Shown: positions 12,047 to 23,577 of the stretch, piece by piece
How positions within the stretch are numbered: position 1 is the first letter of the stretch
How the letters are laid out: each line of letters starts with the position of its first letter
NCBI GenBank assembly: GCA_021234155.1
Contig: JAJEKV010000078.1
Location: 2,910,978 to 2,974,977 of the forward strand
Direction of reading: 5' to 3'
Length of the DNA stretch: 64,000 nt
Origin: Isoetes taiwanensis
Lineage: Eukaryota > Streptophyta > Lycopodiopsida > Isoetales > Isoetaceae
Position numbers and translations under genes: made by a program
The notes under the pieces: model-generated
Seen by the model: the letters and a program-made list of their open reading frames with translations, nothing else
Told to the model about the DNA's origin: nothing
Database searches by the model: none

Positions 12047-12168
12047 AGCCTTCTCTCGAGAACATATGAACTATGAAAGGAGGGCAAGATTTTATGTCCA
12101 TGGAAGCCATAGCGGGAGTCGGAGAATTGAATTGGGAAGAATGCAATCGAGTGCTAGTTTTGGGCGCC

Positions 12169-12210
12169 AATTCGTTTCAAATCGGCATTGAATTCGTTTC
12201 AAATCGGCAT
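12169..12210. repeat. Short tandem duplication (about 20 bp x 2)
   Basis: The phrase AATTCGTTTCAAATCGGCAT occurs twice in a row just upstream of the transposase coding part. Confidence 0.8.
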
Positions 12211-12475
12211 GCTCGGGGTATTTTCTCCAGCACGGACGTGGTCATCCAGTGCACGAGAATGGTCACCCAGGGCACGGTGCTTGGGACCTCCACCCACGTC
12301 AGAGGCCAATGCAGGCACGATTGATGGATGCTGGTGTCTCGGTTGACGGAACCCCACATAATGACACCTGGCCACAAGATGACGGTACATAGACGCGGAT
12401 ACCCATGGCAGCATGACGATAAGCCGCGAAGGGACGGGGGGCTGACCGGTGCTCCGAGGTGGGGTCACGGCAGAG

Positions 12476-12492
12476 GGCGACCATACCCTAAT
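12476..12492 (-). repeat. Right terminal inverted repeat of pogo-like element
   Basis: GGCGACCATACCCTAAT, the reverse complement of 7834-7850. Confidence 0.75.
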
Positions 12493-12500
12493 GGTCCCTT

Positions 12501-14640
12501 CTCCATGAAAATTGCAACCGCTAATGCATTTCTTGGCGTAAAAGAGTAAGATGATGGAAAGGATCAATGGTAGCAGACGACTTTGCCATAGAAAAGACAA
12601 GACTGCATGAAATTGTTCGTCGCCATCGTCTACCTCATACCACATATGGCCTAGTAAGACATGTGATCTAGCAACAAGTGCCCAATACTGCCGAACGTTA
12701 GTAACATGCTTGTTAGTTCATACATATGTGGTGCACTTCATAGTTGGTAGGCATCCAATAATAAATGTATATGCCAATCACCAAACGTGACTATACCTCT
12801 TGCATATGAATAGATGCTTGAGTTGCTTGCAAATAGACAGCTCGAGTTGCTTTCAAAGATATGGTGTTTGCCATAATAATGTTCAAGTCATAGCTTTTCT
12901 CCTTTTCAAAATTTTTCTTTTCCCAGTTGTCACATAATATTAAAACAGTCCATGTATTACGTCATAGTAAATGATGGCTCTACTTGTATCCATTTAAGAT
13001 TCCCAAAACTCAAGAAAGATCTGGTGGCCAGGCATTCTCCTAGGCTCTGATTCCATGGATAAAGGGAAAAATCAAGGTAAAATATGATAATGATGCCTAA
13101 GGACTCACTACAAGCAATGATGAGATTATGGCCTTTCAATGAGTTACAATGACATGAAATTATCAGAACCAAGTGCAAAAAGTATGAACACATGCCTAAG
13201 AAAAAAGAAGAGGTTGGGACCATCAATTCTCATCTATGCAATGCGTGAATTGGCTGTGCTACACTATATGCCAAAACAGACACATGATAAAACAAACAAA
13301 TCCAAGCTTCAGTTCATGTATTCGTGCTCAAATATACATAAGCAAGCAAAACCTAGAAGATTAAGCTGACATAGCATCAAGTGTGAAAACATGTGATAAT
13401 CAGTTTTCAAATGTTTATGGAAATTGACATGAATGGAACAAGAAGATGGACTTCTTGGACAAAAATACCACCTCTGGATTGGTACGAGAGCCACAGTCAA
13501 GGTTGTAGCTTTCTAAGATTTGCCCAGGTTATGCAATTTTAACAGTTTCCAGAATTTGCATCATCATTCAATCTACTTGAATAATTCATCTTCTCTTTCC
13601 TAATGCAAGCATGTCGGAGGTTTCAAACTGTTATCTTCTTAGCAAGTGCTGGACTCCCACTAGTAAATCTATGAGCGTAATCTGCCATCGAAGATACCTC
13701 TACAGCATAAACATGCTTTGCTCCAGCAAGATAACCAGGAAAAAATGATCTGATGAGAGCTTAATATCATGATAGACCCAAAGTGCAGTAAGTCATAGGT
13801 AATGTTCTGGCTAATGATTCCAATGCCAGGCAGCTATTTGACATGTGCTTTTAATTAATCTGCGTACAAACCCTGTTATCCTGCCAAGCCTTCACCCAGC
13901 AAAACACAACGAGAAAAGCCTTTGCCTGATGAACAGATACATACATAATTTGGTCATTTATAATAGCCTTTCTAAATGCCCCTGCCTCGACAAAGTGGAT
14001 CAACAGCATATTTATTGACACCGCCTTCATTTTATCAGCAAATAAAAGGATTCTATGCATAAGACAAGCCGGCAATTGGAAACCATTGTCTTCCACACCA
14101 AAGCCCCACATTTCTTAGTTTCTTAGCCACCCTGAAGCTTATGATTACTTTGAAGTTGACCAGTACATTAGAGGAGAAAGCAGTCTTTTCAAAATACTTA
14201 CCAAACTTCAACATGTATCTTAAAAAACTTAGGATTGTAAGATGCTGCATAGACAGCTAAATTATGATATGGCACTTGAGAAAGAACTATAGCACCTGTG
14301 AGAGCTGTTTACTGCAAGAAGGGGGCATTTGAGCACGTGCTTTCTATCTTAAACTGCATGCCATCCTGTTGCTTGAGCAGATTATTCAGTAATTTTGGAG
14401 ATAAACTATCAAACCTTTGTTCCATAAAGCTTACCTCCCTCACATCTAAAGCTTTTCCTCTTCAATTAACTGCTTGTGAAGTAAAGATGAAACTTTCAAA
14501 AAAAAGAGAATTGCGCATGCAAGAGCCACACAGATTCATATTGTTCTTTGTAACACCCATCTTTCTAAATGTAACTGTATTTAATCGTCCAGTTTTGTAC
14601 ATAATTGTCCACTTTTCTACAGAAAGGCGTATAACAAACA
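12501..14640. repeat. Segment L, right part (paralogue of 61955-64000)
   Basis: Collinear and highly similar to segment R up to the window end. R lacks 87 bp corresponding to about 13985-14070 and contains an extra stretch near 62470. It contains part of the PRMT4-like gene on the minus strand. The remainder (12501-13620) shows no recognisable exon. Confidence 0.85.
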
Positions 14641-15050
14641 AATACCTGCTGCAAACAAAGAAAGAATTCCACTTCCAGCACCCCGCCAACTACTACCGTC
14701 CCTAAAAATCTGCACTGTTCTCCATGATTGCTGCATAATATGTTCCTGTAGAACCCCAATAATGCTTGATAACTTGGAACACCTACTAATGACACCACCA
14801 GAGCAATAGAAAAAAGCTATTACAAAATCATATCTAGTATCTAATACTCCTTCTCTAATAGAAATGATATCTCCAAAAAGCAGCAAACTGGCCCAACCTG
14901 TCCATTATATATAAACTTGGAGCATGTTTTGCTGATGAAGAAACTGCTATAATAATGAAAATACATTTTTGCACATGCTGATTCTATCTTCTTGTCGAAC
15001 TTGTTCTTGTTCGGCTCCATTACTAATGTACCATTTCCCTTGACCTCATT
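13628..15050 (-). pseudogene. PRMT4/CARM1-like arginine methyltransferase, partial, left copy
   Basis: Three minus-strand exons fit plant type-I arginine methyltransferases of the CARM1 group. About 15045-14949: MEPNKNKFDKKIESACAKMY then FHYY. About 14751-14647, between an AG acceptor and a GT donor: TYYAAIMENSADF and the SAM-binding loop VGAGSGILSLFAA, with two small frameshifts. About 13731-13632: AGAKHVYAVEVSSMADYAHR, the next SAM-pocket strand whose acidic residue contacts the ribose. The family dimethylates histone H3 and coactivators. The double-E loop and the C-terminal barrel are not found downstream, and the expected 'QLLHQQNMLQ' stretch between the first two exons is not visible. 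Either a pseudogene or a gene badly damaged by sequence error. Confidence 0.7.
13850..14510 (-). other. Exon-like open stretches inside the PRMT4-like intron
   Basis: Between the two SAM-pocket exons the minus strand holds protein-like frames: KVSPLLHKQLIEEEKALDVR and LLNNLLKQQDGMQFKIEST (about 14500-14330); QVPYHNLAVYAASYNPKFF (about 14270-14190, preceded by CTTGCAG and followed by GTAAGT); and INMLLIHFVEAGAFRKAI (about 14020-13960). The first two recur in segment R. The codon-like quality and splice-like edges suggest real exons, perhaps of a second gene fragment, but I do not recognise the family. Confidence 0.35.
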
Positions 15051-15960
15051 TATAAAACCAAGATGCCTCGTGGTACACATGCATGAAATCTATAAAATTG
15101 CATAATGACTTATATAACTTGCTAAAAGAGTTGACCAAGGGCTCGAAGAACAATGTGAAGATGTCCGTATGCAAACATAAGATTAACAAGGTTTGAAACA
15201 AAAAGATACAGAATGTAAAAATGTAACAAGCTTTATCGAGACCTGTAGTTGTGCCATTACTCTTTAAATCCTCCATTGCTTTGCCAAAAGCATTGTTCAT
15301 GTCAATGGATTTGAAACCTAGCGAAAAAGTCTTTGGATAGGATAGCTTTTACAAGTCAATCGAGTTAGTATCTTGTCACAAAATTTCTCTAAGAAATAAC
15401 TGCTGTCATAAGCCTGCTATAATAATACTGTACATCATACATTATGTAAAGCCTAAGTTTGTCAATGGCAGCTATAACATATATACATCCCACAATGACT
15501 TGTCTAGCTTCACATGTTAGAAACATGTTTATCTAGAACCTGAATCAACCTCTTTTGTATTGTCCACCACAATCCAAATTTGAAAGTAGGGCTCACTTTG
15601 GAGAACTGCATGAAAGAAAAGCTTTTGTCAAAAAGCTTCCAACCATTCTTGTCATGCAGACCGTCCTTCTTCCTGGAATTTATAGCCTATCAACAACAGA
15701 CCTGAAGGTTAAAAACAACTAATTTATGCAAGGAATTTCACAACAGTCCATTTAACCAGGCAGAATGTTAATGACAATAGTAATGTGACGAATTGGAATG
15801 AAGCTAAGCATAATGGGAAGAAATTGAACCAGACAGCCCATCGCAAATGCCTTCTGCGGGACCTGAACCTAAAGGAAATCTCTGGCAGGCAGGGCAATAA
15901 TACATGTTTCTTGTCTACATCAGAGTCTGTTTCTGGCAGAGTCTACACTCCTAGGCCTAG
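15051..15960. other. No gene recognised; possible upstream PRMT4-like exons
   Basis: A minus-strand frame at 15300-15240 (FGKAMEDLKSNGTTTGLDK followed by a GT-like donor) could be an N-terminal PRMT4-like exon. It lacks a diagnostic motif. The remainder is AT-rich and featureless to me. Confidence 0.3.
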
Positions 15961-16222
15961 GTCTTTTTTTGGCTAGGCCTAGTTCTTGCAATACGGTTCT
16001 GGTAAAAAAAATGAAGTTGGAGTTGTGAGGTTTCGATCCTCAGACCTCTTGATTTCCACGATGTCGGTAAAAAAATGAAGTTGGAGTTGTGAGGTTTCGA
16101 TCCTCGGACCTCTTGATTTCCACGATGTCGGCAATCGCTCTTGAGGCATCGTGGGGTTTCGATCCTCAAGCATTTTGCTTCAAAAGATGGCACAAGCACT
16201 CTTCCTTTGAGCTACAACCCCA
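15961..16222 (-). mobile_element. tRNA-derived SINE with a duplicated B-box module
   Basis: On the minus strand the element starts GGGGTTGTAGCTCAAAGGA at 16222, like a tRNA 5' half with RNA polymerase III A box (TAGCTC...GAGTG). A B-box-like GGATCGAAACC follows at about 16150. A 64-bp module carrying another GGATCGAAACC is then present twice (about 16003-16131). The 3' end is a short A run (T7 on the plus strand at 15964-15970). Size and order fit a plant SINE whose body has been internally duplicated. Confidence 0.65.
16003..16131. repeat. 64-bp tandem duplication inside the SINE
   Basis: Two copies of a module containing GTGAGGTTTCGATCCTC, period 64 bp, differing by one base in the core (CAGACC versus CGGACC). 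Confidence 0.85.
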
Positions 16223-17500
16223 ATTAGTGTTTAATTATTTGCAATCAAATTATAATAACCCCAATTAATATTAGTTTAATATTAATAATAGACTTCATGT
16301 CTTCAAGGCATTGTAGTGATTCTACATCCTCCTCTACCTAAAGATTTGCCTTCTATTTATTTATTACAAGCTCCAAATCCATCGAATAAACTCAAGCTCC
16401 GTATTGGCACTTTCGATGCTTCTTCAGAAGTAGGCGTGGATTTTACGTGGCTTTTTGCATGCCGGTGGATTTTTGAATGTCATCACATGTTATAGATATG
16501 TATTTTGAGCGGGGTTAAACACATTATACCCGATGAGATAGCATTACTAGTGCCTTCCACTTGACATTAGATGTTTGTTAGAGATAAGTGGTGAATTACA
16601 CTTCATGATCGATTCCACACACTATCTTACAAGGATCTCGTTGTTCCTTTCTTCTTAAGTGTTATTCTCTTTTTGGTGGTTCTATATTAGGTGTAACATT
16701 GTCTAAGTATGAAGGAAGGTGGGAAAACATCGGATCAATATCATCGATAATGGACATTTTGTATTATATTAGAGATTAAACTATGATAAGGCAAGCTTGG
16801 GAAAAGGGTTATATGGAAAGAAGAACATGCAAATGAAGGAAAGGAAAGTAAAACTAGCGATAGGCGGGGCATAAACATGCGGAGATATCAAATAGGTACA
16901 TTTATCGTAAGGTGTATTCTAAGATATACCCATGAGATACCATAAACTATTATTGATTGAAAATCATAAGAAGCCTGAAGACAACTTTTTGTAAAAATAG
17001 GTGTTGCCACACTAGAAGTTACCATTAATGCTATTATATTACTTAGGACTTTGGTGTTTGCATGAGTCAAGGTTTGAAATGGCGGATCTTTATCCTCCTT
17101 AATTGCTAGGTTAAGCTTGTTTTGAAGGTATAAGAATAAGTGATAAGAAGGGTTATGTAGTTATCTGAAGATGTGTTTTAAGTGTTTCTTCAAAGGCACT
17201 TTTTATTTGTACACAAGAAATTTGGCGGCCTTGGCGTATAAATAAATTCTCTTTCCGACCTTTTATGCACTTTCGAGGAATTTTATTTGGATCATATTTA
17301 TATGCACTTTCGAATTTTATTTGGATCATATGATAATTCAAGAACATGTTGAAATTGAACACACACCTTTGTTGTCATATGGTCTCGTGTCTATGATAGA
17401 TGGGTGTTGTTTCAAGTACCATGAGTCTCCCATTTTCGCATTTCCTTCTATTCTATTCTTTTACCTTTCTTCTTTTTTTTTCTTCTTTTTTACCACTCGA
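16223..17500. repeat. Old dispersed repeat, related to 26570-26960
   Basis: No gene is seen. About 16590-16960 matches 26590-26920 with many small differences (shared phrases such as AAGTATGAAGGAAGGTGGGA and TGGACATTTTGTATTATATT). A short direct repeat, TTTATTTGGATCATAT, lies at about 17281-17332. Before that, 16223-16300 is strongly AT-rich. Confidence 0.55.
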
Positions 17501-17504
17501 GGAC

Positions 17505-17700
17505 ATGGTGGGTTTTAACTGCGTGGGGATTGCGGTTACCGAGTGGCTTTGAGCGAGGCACTAGACCACCACCCATGGTGGGCTTTTATTGTCCATTCTT
17601 TATTACGAACCACCCGGTGGTTGTCTTTGAGTTTGAGCAGGAGTGGGGTCATCTACAACCGAGTGGCTTGACCACTAGACCACCTTTGTGGTAGGATTTT
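17505..17700 (-). mobile_element. Two tandem tRNA-like SINE heads
   Basis: On the minus strand GGTGGTCTAGTGGTCAAGCC (about 17690-17668) matches the A-box region of tRNA-derived SINEs, followed by a B-box-like CCTGCTCAAACTC (about 17645-17630). A second, more degenerate head with the same GGTGGTCTAGTG and AAGCCACTCGGT follows at about 17585-17535. The phrase GTCCATTCTTT recurs three times around them. Confidence 0.5.
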
Positions 17701-18366
17701 TTGTCCATTCTTTTTGTCCATTCTTTGTTGTGTTAGATTACTATTGATTAAATGGAGGGATTCATTGAAGGCAATCGGCTCATCGTTTGGATGTTTGTCT
17801 AGTACGTCAATGCTCATGGGTACTTGGAACCTAATCCATAGCTCCATGTATTTGGACCTTGGTGCGAGTAGTGATATAGCAAAAAGAAAATATGGTTGTT
17901 TAGGACTCAATGACGGAAAAGAAGCGTCCTCCATGACTAGTGTTGCTTCATTATATCTTTGTGAGCAATCCCTTTGCTTTTGCGGTTGTTGATATGTCCC
18001 ATGGCGTTGATCATTAACGATCTTTAGCTCGTTCCATGACCTTACATGGTGGAGGAACAAAATTTGCCTTGCGGTAGATGCCTCATAGGCGCTAAGCGAA
18101 ACAAGCGTATTCTACATACTGTCGTTGTCTTAAACTTTTTCCTCACAATGTTTTTGTAAAATCGTCTGTTCTTGTTCTATGTAAGATTCGATTTGGATAT
18201 TGATGCGGACTATATATTGTCAATGTATATTGTTCATAGTATTGAATATATGTAAGTGTATCAAATACGATCAAGATGTAAGTAAATGTCGGTCTAATAA
18301 TGACCTCGCTTGAATGTAAAGGGTGAAGAGGTAGGCATTTTATTGGCCGGGGACTTGTTTGTTTTA
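17701..18366. other. No gene recognised
   Basis: A 135-codon minus-strand frame (18060-17653) overlaps this region but shows no family motif, and its end is antisense to SINE sequence. It could be a gene fragment, but I cannot support a function. Confidence 0.3.
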
Positions 18367-20257
18367 TATGACATTATTCTCCATGATGCCTTTATGGCGG
18401 AAGAAGATAAGCGTGCCTTTAAGTATTCACCTAGCTCATTCCTATTACTTGATCTGGCGGTTTGTCCTTGAGAATTGTGTGCGGATACACGCCTTGCATC
18501 GGGATTTGTATTCTCGTTATCAGCGCTCTGCTTTGGTTATGGACGATGATGGTTACGGAACTATATGCCTCTCTCGAGTTATCGAAATCTAGGTTTGTAT
18601 CAAACCCCTTATATATGTAGCTATGTAAATAAGAAAAAGGCGTGCATGGTGGATGCGGCGTCAACCATATCTGACAATCAAGTTCATGGAGAAAAAATGC
18701 ATTATCGACTATCCATACATCGTCTCTACTCCTCCTCTGTATTACCGTAGCCCTTTGAATCAAGATCTTTGGGAGAGAATAATGGTGTTGTGACTACTGT
18801 GTGGATTAATGTGCGGTATGTAATTCTCGGTTAGAATCTGGCCCGAGTATGCGGTGATAGTTTGAGAGTGTGGAGGTCGAGATCATGCGAAGGTACACTT
18901 GGCGGTAGCTATCCAAAATGAGCCCCCCCAAACACTTGTTGTGGAGGGATTGTGATTTTGCATTCTGAGAATCGGTTGTGAAGGCATCACAACATTGAGG
19001 ATAAATTTAATCTCACCCTATTTATATAGCACGAATAAAGGCGAGAAGAAACAAAGGTCTTTGCCGGGGAGCGATAGCCATTTTGCGGACCACCTTAAAT
19101 TAGAAAGTCCCATCATTTGCACACTTTTGGGCTTTAATCAACTAATCCTGTAGTTCAGGGTTTCCCTTATGGGTAATTCTTAAGGGGATAAACACAATAT
19201 ATAGGGCAAATTGTATAATTTAGAGGTTAGCTAATGGTGGCAATTTTTCTTCTATATAGAACTTACTTTATACTACCCATGGCGAATTCACAAAAAGAGA
19301 CTAAGCTATATATTTTTGGTTATTTCAGCTAGATTTCCCTACCATCTAATTTATCGATGAAAAGCAATGTGAGTGAGCTTGCTTTGTGGGCAAGTTATGG
19401 CGAATTAGCTTGTTGTCCTCATTGGTCAATGTGGCACTTTGGGGGAGGGGATGGGTTTACAATTTTATCATGATTGTACACCGTCGTCAACACAAGCCTC
19501 AAGAGTATTGCAAAGCCAACTTATCTCTCCGTCTCCTCTTTGGGTGTGTATATCTACGCTATTTAACAATTCTTGTAGAATAGATGATATTGCTAGGGCA
19601 CCATGGCTTGAAATTTAATATAAAATTCATTCATACTCTAAATTAAACAAGGGAATTCATTTCGTGTGACTCTATGATATTACTTGGTTAGAATTACATG
19701 GGTAAGATTTCATAAAGCATAAGTATTTCACATTAATTATTTGACATAAAATGAGCGTGGACCTATCTTTGCATTGGCGACAACACAAATAATAAAAGAG
19801 CGAAAAAAAAGGTTGGAGCAATTCATATGATCGGTCCCGGTTGAACAAAGGAAAGTATGGCATGTCAAGCGATGAAAGATATTGCCCTAAATGACATTAC
19901 TCTTGGTTGGAAAGAAGGCCGGGTGAATGTATCATATTTAATATGTTCTATACAATAAAAGTTTGAAATGGACTACATCTAGTAGTTTTACTTTTAATTC
20001 CTCAACGATCGGTGGAGATTGGCAACTCGCAAAACATCACGCTTATTATGCGGATGGTAATCCCTACATTGTGCATATGCATAAGCGGATGAGTAACTAG
20101 AGACAACCATAAACAAGAAAGGATCAAGTTAACTAACTAATAAGAGAGCTTTATTGGATATCAAAGTCCTCTCACGGGCGTCTCTAATGTTGTTGGAATT
20201 GCTTTGCATTCTCCTTGCCTCGTGGTACCCTCCGATTATTCGAAATTTTTTTTTTGT
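18367..20257. repeat. Block P, copy 1
   Basis: Present four times: here, 29931-31817, 38060-39626 (5' part missing) and 49993-51540 (5' part missing). Always followed directly by block Q. No recognised protein. Copy 2 keeps an open 45-codon stretch (see 30048-30183) that is frameshifted here. Differences between copies cluster at CAG/CTG sites. Confidence 0.85.
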
Positions 20258-22197
20258 ATAAGGCGTAGATTAATGTCCTTGCTTTTTATCAAAAGCGAGC
20301 TTGCCTCTGATTCCAACTCCTGTATCATTTGATGTGGTTGCCTAATAAGCACACTTCCTAAGCCTATTTTCACTGCAACTAAAGGAGATCCTTGAATCTA
20401 TCCTTACAATTTTGCATCTGTTGCATCTTCCCCAAGCACACAAGCAGCTGTAAAAGGCTTTTCGTAGCTTCAAAATCTGTGGCCTCTTTCTTTGTGAAAT
20501 CACTTTGCCCTCCGGTCCCCGAGGTGGTGGTGTTTTCGTGTCGATGGCAAAAACAAATGTGAAGATCAAAGCATTTGAATCGGACATTGTTTATGGGTTT
20601 AACTTCCGAGGGCCAAGACTTTTTGTGTTGCCTCAGACATAATAACTTGACATTTTGATATTGTGATAAAGTAGTATAGTTGTTGGCAATCGACCCACAT
20701 TTAGAGAATGGGCCGATTACTTCAAACTCAATTTTTTAAATAAAATGATAAAGCTGCATGTATAGTTCTCATTTAGAACACGGTTCCATGTACCATTCAA
20801 TTATTTTAATAGTGCACCATTCAATTACTTTAATTTACGGTTGACATTTACAACTTCGGAAAGTTCAAAACTTGCTATGTTCGACGGCGGCAAGGTTGAC
20901 AAATTCTGAGTTGTTGCCACAACCTACAAAGAGTTATGAAATTTTTGGATTCTTCATTTCTCTCGCGCATTTCATTTGTTGTATCTCGGCTTTGGATAAG
21001 TGCAGCGCATCTTGCACCTCTATAGGGAGGTGGGAGTGCATCTTGCATCTCCTCTGTTGGCCTTCTGATCTGCGCCATCCTCTAATGCCCCTTTTTATTA
21101 AACTTTAAAACCCTCATTTTGATTTCAAATTATAAAGAGCTTCTTGGTGAAAATGGTTGTTGGACATGACATTAGTGGGCAAGTTGTTAGGAGCATGCAT
21201 TATGCTAGTGATGAGCATGTAAGCAAGTTGACAACCCAAATTATTATCTTTAGTGTTCTAATTGTTATCTTCATGATATATTTCTCGAATTGGTCCTACT
21301 ATCTTTAGTGCTACTATCTTCATTGTTCTAATTGTTATCTTCATGATATATCTCTCGAGAGTTGGTCCTATGTCACTCTCACCTCTGCATATTCTTCCAA
21401 TGTCAACTGATCATTATATAGTATTCAAGTTGTGCATGTCATTCTTGTGCAATGATCTTCAATACATTGTTCCATTTGATTACATCCACAAGTGACATGT
21501 AGTGATATAGGATATAGGATTGTTTCATTTCCTTTGCATCCATGAAGGAACCAATTAGCTACAAAGAGATTCTAAAGTCATCTATAAATTGTTCCTTTAG
21601 AAACTAGCCATAAGCTTCAATCCTACATTATCTCCATGCCTTGATTATCTTGTGTATTTTGGTCAACAAAGAGACTTTAACGGAGATCTGAGTCCAACAA
21701 TTCCAATTCTTTGCCCACCAAAGCGAGCTATTTCTTGATCTAGAAACGATATTATCGGTATGGGATATCACATTATTATCAATCTCTTTTATAATATGAG
21801 AAGGAAAGCACCAATATAATCTCCATTCATCCTATAGATCATGCTCCAAAAACATAACCATCCTCAATATCTAATCGACCCTATTAAGCACTTGAGGCCA
21901 TTAAGTTTCTGACTTCTACATCAACACCCTTGCATCTTTTCAGTCTAGCAGTCGGCGGAAGTCATAATCGAATAGAGTTATGAAAAGAGATGAAAATTTA
22001 TTTGTTCCCAGGTGGTTAGTGATATTAACTCCTAAGTTGAAGAACAGCCACAGCAGTAACCATTTTCATCATAATAACGATTAAAGAGAAACATAAACCT
22101 AGAAGTTCATTAGAATAGTTTCCCCACTGCGTATCATTTTGAAATGTAGTGGGGATGAAGATCACTGGTGGTAGATCATGCCACGTTTCATAGAATA
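20258..22197. repeat. Block Q, copy 1
   Basis: Present five times (starts 20258, 23578, 31818, 39627, 51541). It sits directly 3' of the minus-strand ABCC fragment, so part of it may be the ABCC intron downstream of the last captured exon. A short frame beginning MVVGHDISGQVVRS is seen in all copies, but this reflects recent duplication. Within it a phrase of about 30 bp, TGTTCTAATTGTTATCTTC..., occurs twice. Confidence 0.85.
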
Positions 22198-23576
22198 TTA
22201 TATCTGAATTTTGAAAGCCTTCATTTGATTAACTAGCAAGAGATTATACCTGCAGATTTTGCAGATCCACCGTTCCTTTACAAGGCCATGTGCAAAGTGG
22301 TGGTTGCTGTCAATTATAGCAGGCGCTTCTTGAGGCAGATGCATGTACTGGTATATCCGTTCTACAGACACAATGTAATTTGCCGCGAATGTTAACCATT
22401 GAAGCGAGAAAATTTGTGCGTCGTTTAATGAGAGGGCGCCGTTCAAAATTGTTAAAAGTTAAAAACAGTTGAAATAGAAGAAAATGGATGTTAGGAGAAA
22501 TAAATTGCCTTACTTCACGCTTCCAGATTGCAGAACCATGAGCAGTGCTTCAGCAGATAATATAAGAGTTTCCAGAAATTCAACAAGAAGTGCTACCCAC
22601 TCATAAGCTATAAAAGTTTGAAGATTTACAGAACCATCAATGTCCATAGCTTGTAAAGCTTTACCACAAATATGCTCATTTTCAAAAGTCCAAATAGTTG
22701 TCACGCCAATGGCTATTTCGAAGAGGCAAATATATAAATGGTATTTATTGAAAGTGGATTTTTAAGACTGACATATTTGACCTCCTTTTGCTTAAATATT
22801 GATAGCCATGTACCTGTAGCCAATAAGCAGTCCCAGTCATTGGAATGGCAATCATTATAACACTTTCCACGTCACAATTGACATTGCAACCAGTATAGCA
22901 ATAACATCAAATATTTCCGCAAATATAAATGCAAAGGCGCATTGGAATATCTATACACAATATGCTCATGTCTAATGAAGCACGAAAACCACATCCAATT
23001 AATTGTCAATAGTAAATCAATTCTATATTCTAGTATCATGGACACTAATTGAAAAATAATATACCGGTTTAGGATTACGCCAATAGGTGTCGAATCAAAT
23101 ATAGACATAGGTGCTTTGAACAAAGAATCCATAAAAGCCGAAAAGAAAAGCCTTTGATGCTTTGAGGCCAAGAGATTTATATGATTTACCATGCACATGG
23201 ACCAACCCTCCAGTAAAAGAAATCACTGCATAAACAATTACTAACATTGGACTTAATCTTGAGTTCGATCAGTGGCCAACCAGAAGTTGCTTCTACATCA
23301 CGCCAATTACAAATATGATTTGTGCTACCAAAGCTAGAGTGAAAATTACACCCCCCTTGCTTATTCCTACATAACTCATAAGTGATCTAACGCCCAAGCC
23401 ACCCATTTCTTTTTCCTCATCCTTTGTTAATTGACTAACATCAACAGTTGTATTGTGCACCTTCACGGACATGTCTTTTGCATCATGAAAGACTTTTTCT
23501 TTGGCTTTAAAATATTTTCGGCTAAAGATGCATGCTCTCTTGCATTATTATGTGCATTCAGAAATGTCACATTTTG
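22198..23576 (-). pseudogene. ABCC transporter fragment, copy 2
   Basis: From 23570 downward on the minus strand: the linker (HNNAREHASLAENILK); a TMD2 piece ([13 protein letters not shown], with an intron after ILNR); an AEIFDVIAILAA-like stretch; TTIWTFENEHICGKALQAMD and LVEFLETLILSAEALL (22704-22510); and the pre-NBD2 exon with LQWLTFAANYIVSVERIYQY (22440-22240). The NBD1 end is cut at 23576, where a second block Q begins. It stops, like all copies, before NBD2. Frameshifts lie at several CAG/CTG positions. Confidence 0.85.
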
Positions 23577-23577
23577 T

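Larger units (their letters stand above)
7831..12500 (-). mobile_element. pogo/Tigger-like DNA transposon with 17-bp terminal inverted repeats
   Basis: Segment R reads straight through from its equivalent of 7830 to 12501, so these 4.67 kb are an insertion in L. The edges carry a 17-bp inverted repeat (ATTAGGGTATGGTCGCC at 7834-7850, its complement at 12476-12492). Inside, reading right to left, is a broken DDE_1-type (CENP-B/pogo/jerky family) transposase. Base composition is more GC-rich than the flanks. CTTC occurs at both edges (7827-7830 and 12498-12501), but a target duplication is not certain: pogo elements normally duplicate TA, and R has a one-base difference at the junction. Confidence 0.75.

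Noticed and set aside
15961-17700. Regularly spaced short repeats that might suggest a CRISPR-like array
   Set aside because: Only two copies at 64 bp with no spacers; tRNA-like A and B boxes explain the region as SINE sequence in a plant genome.
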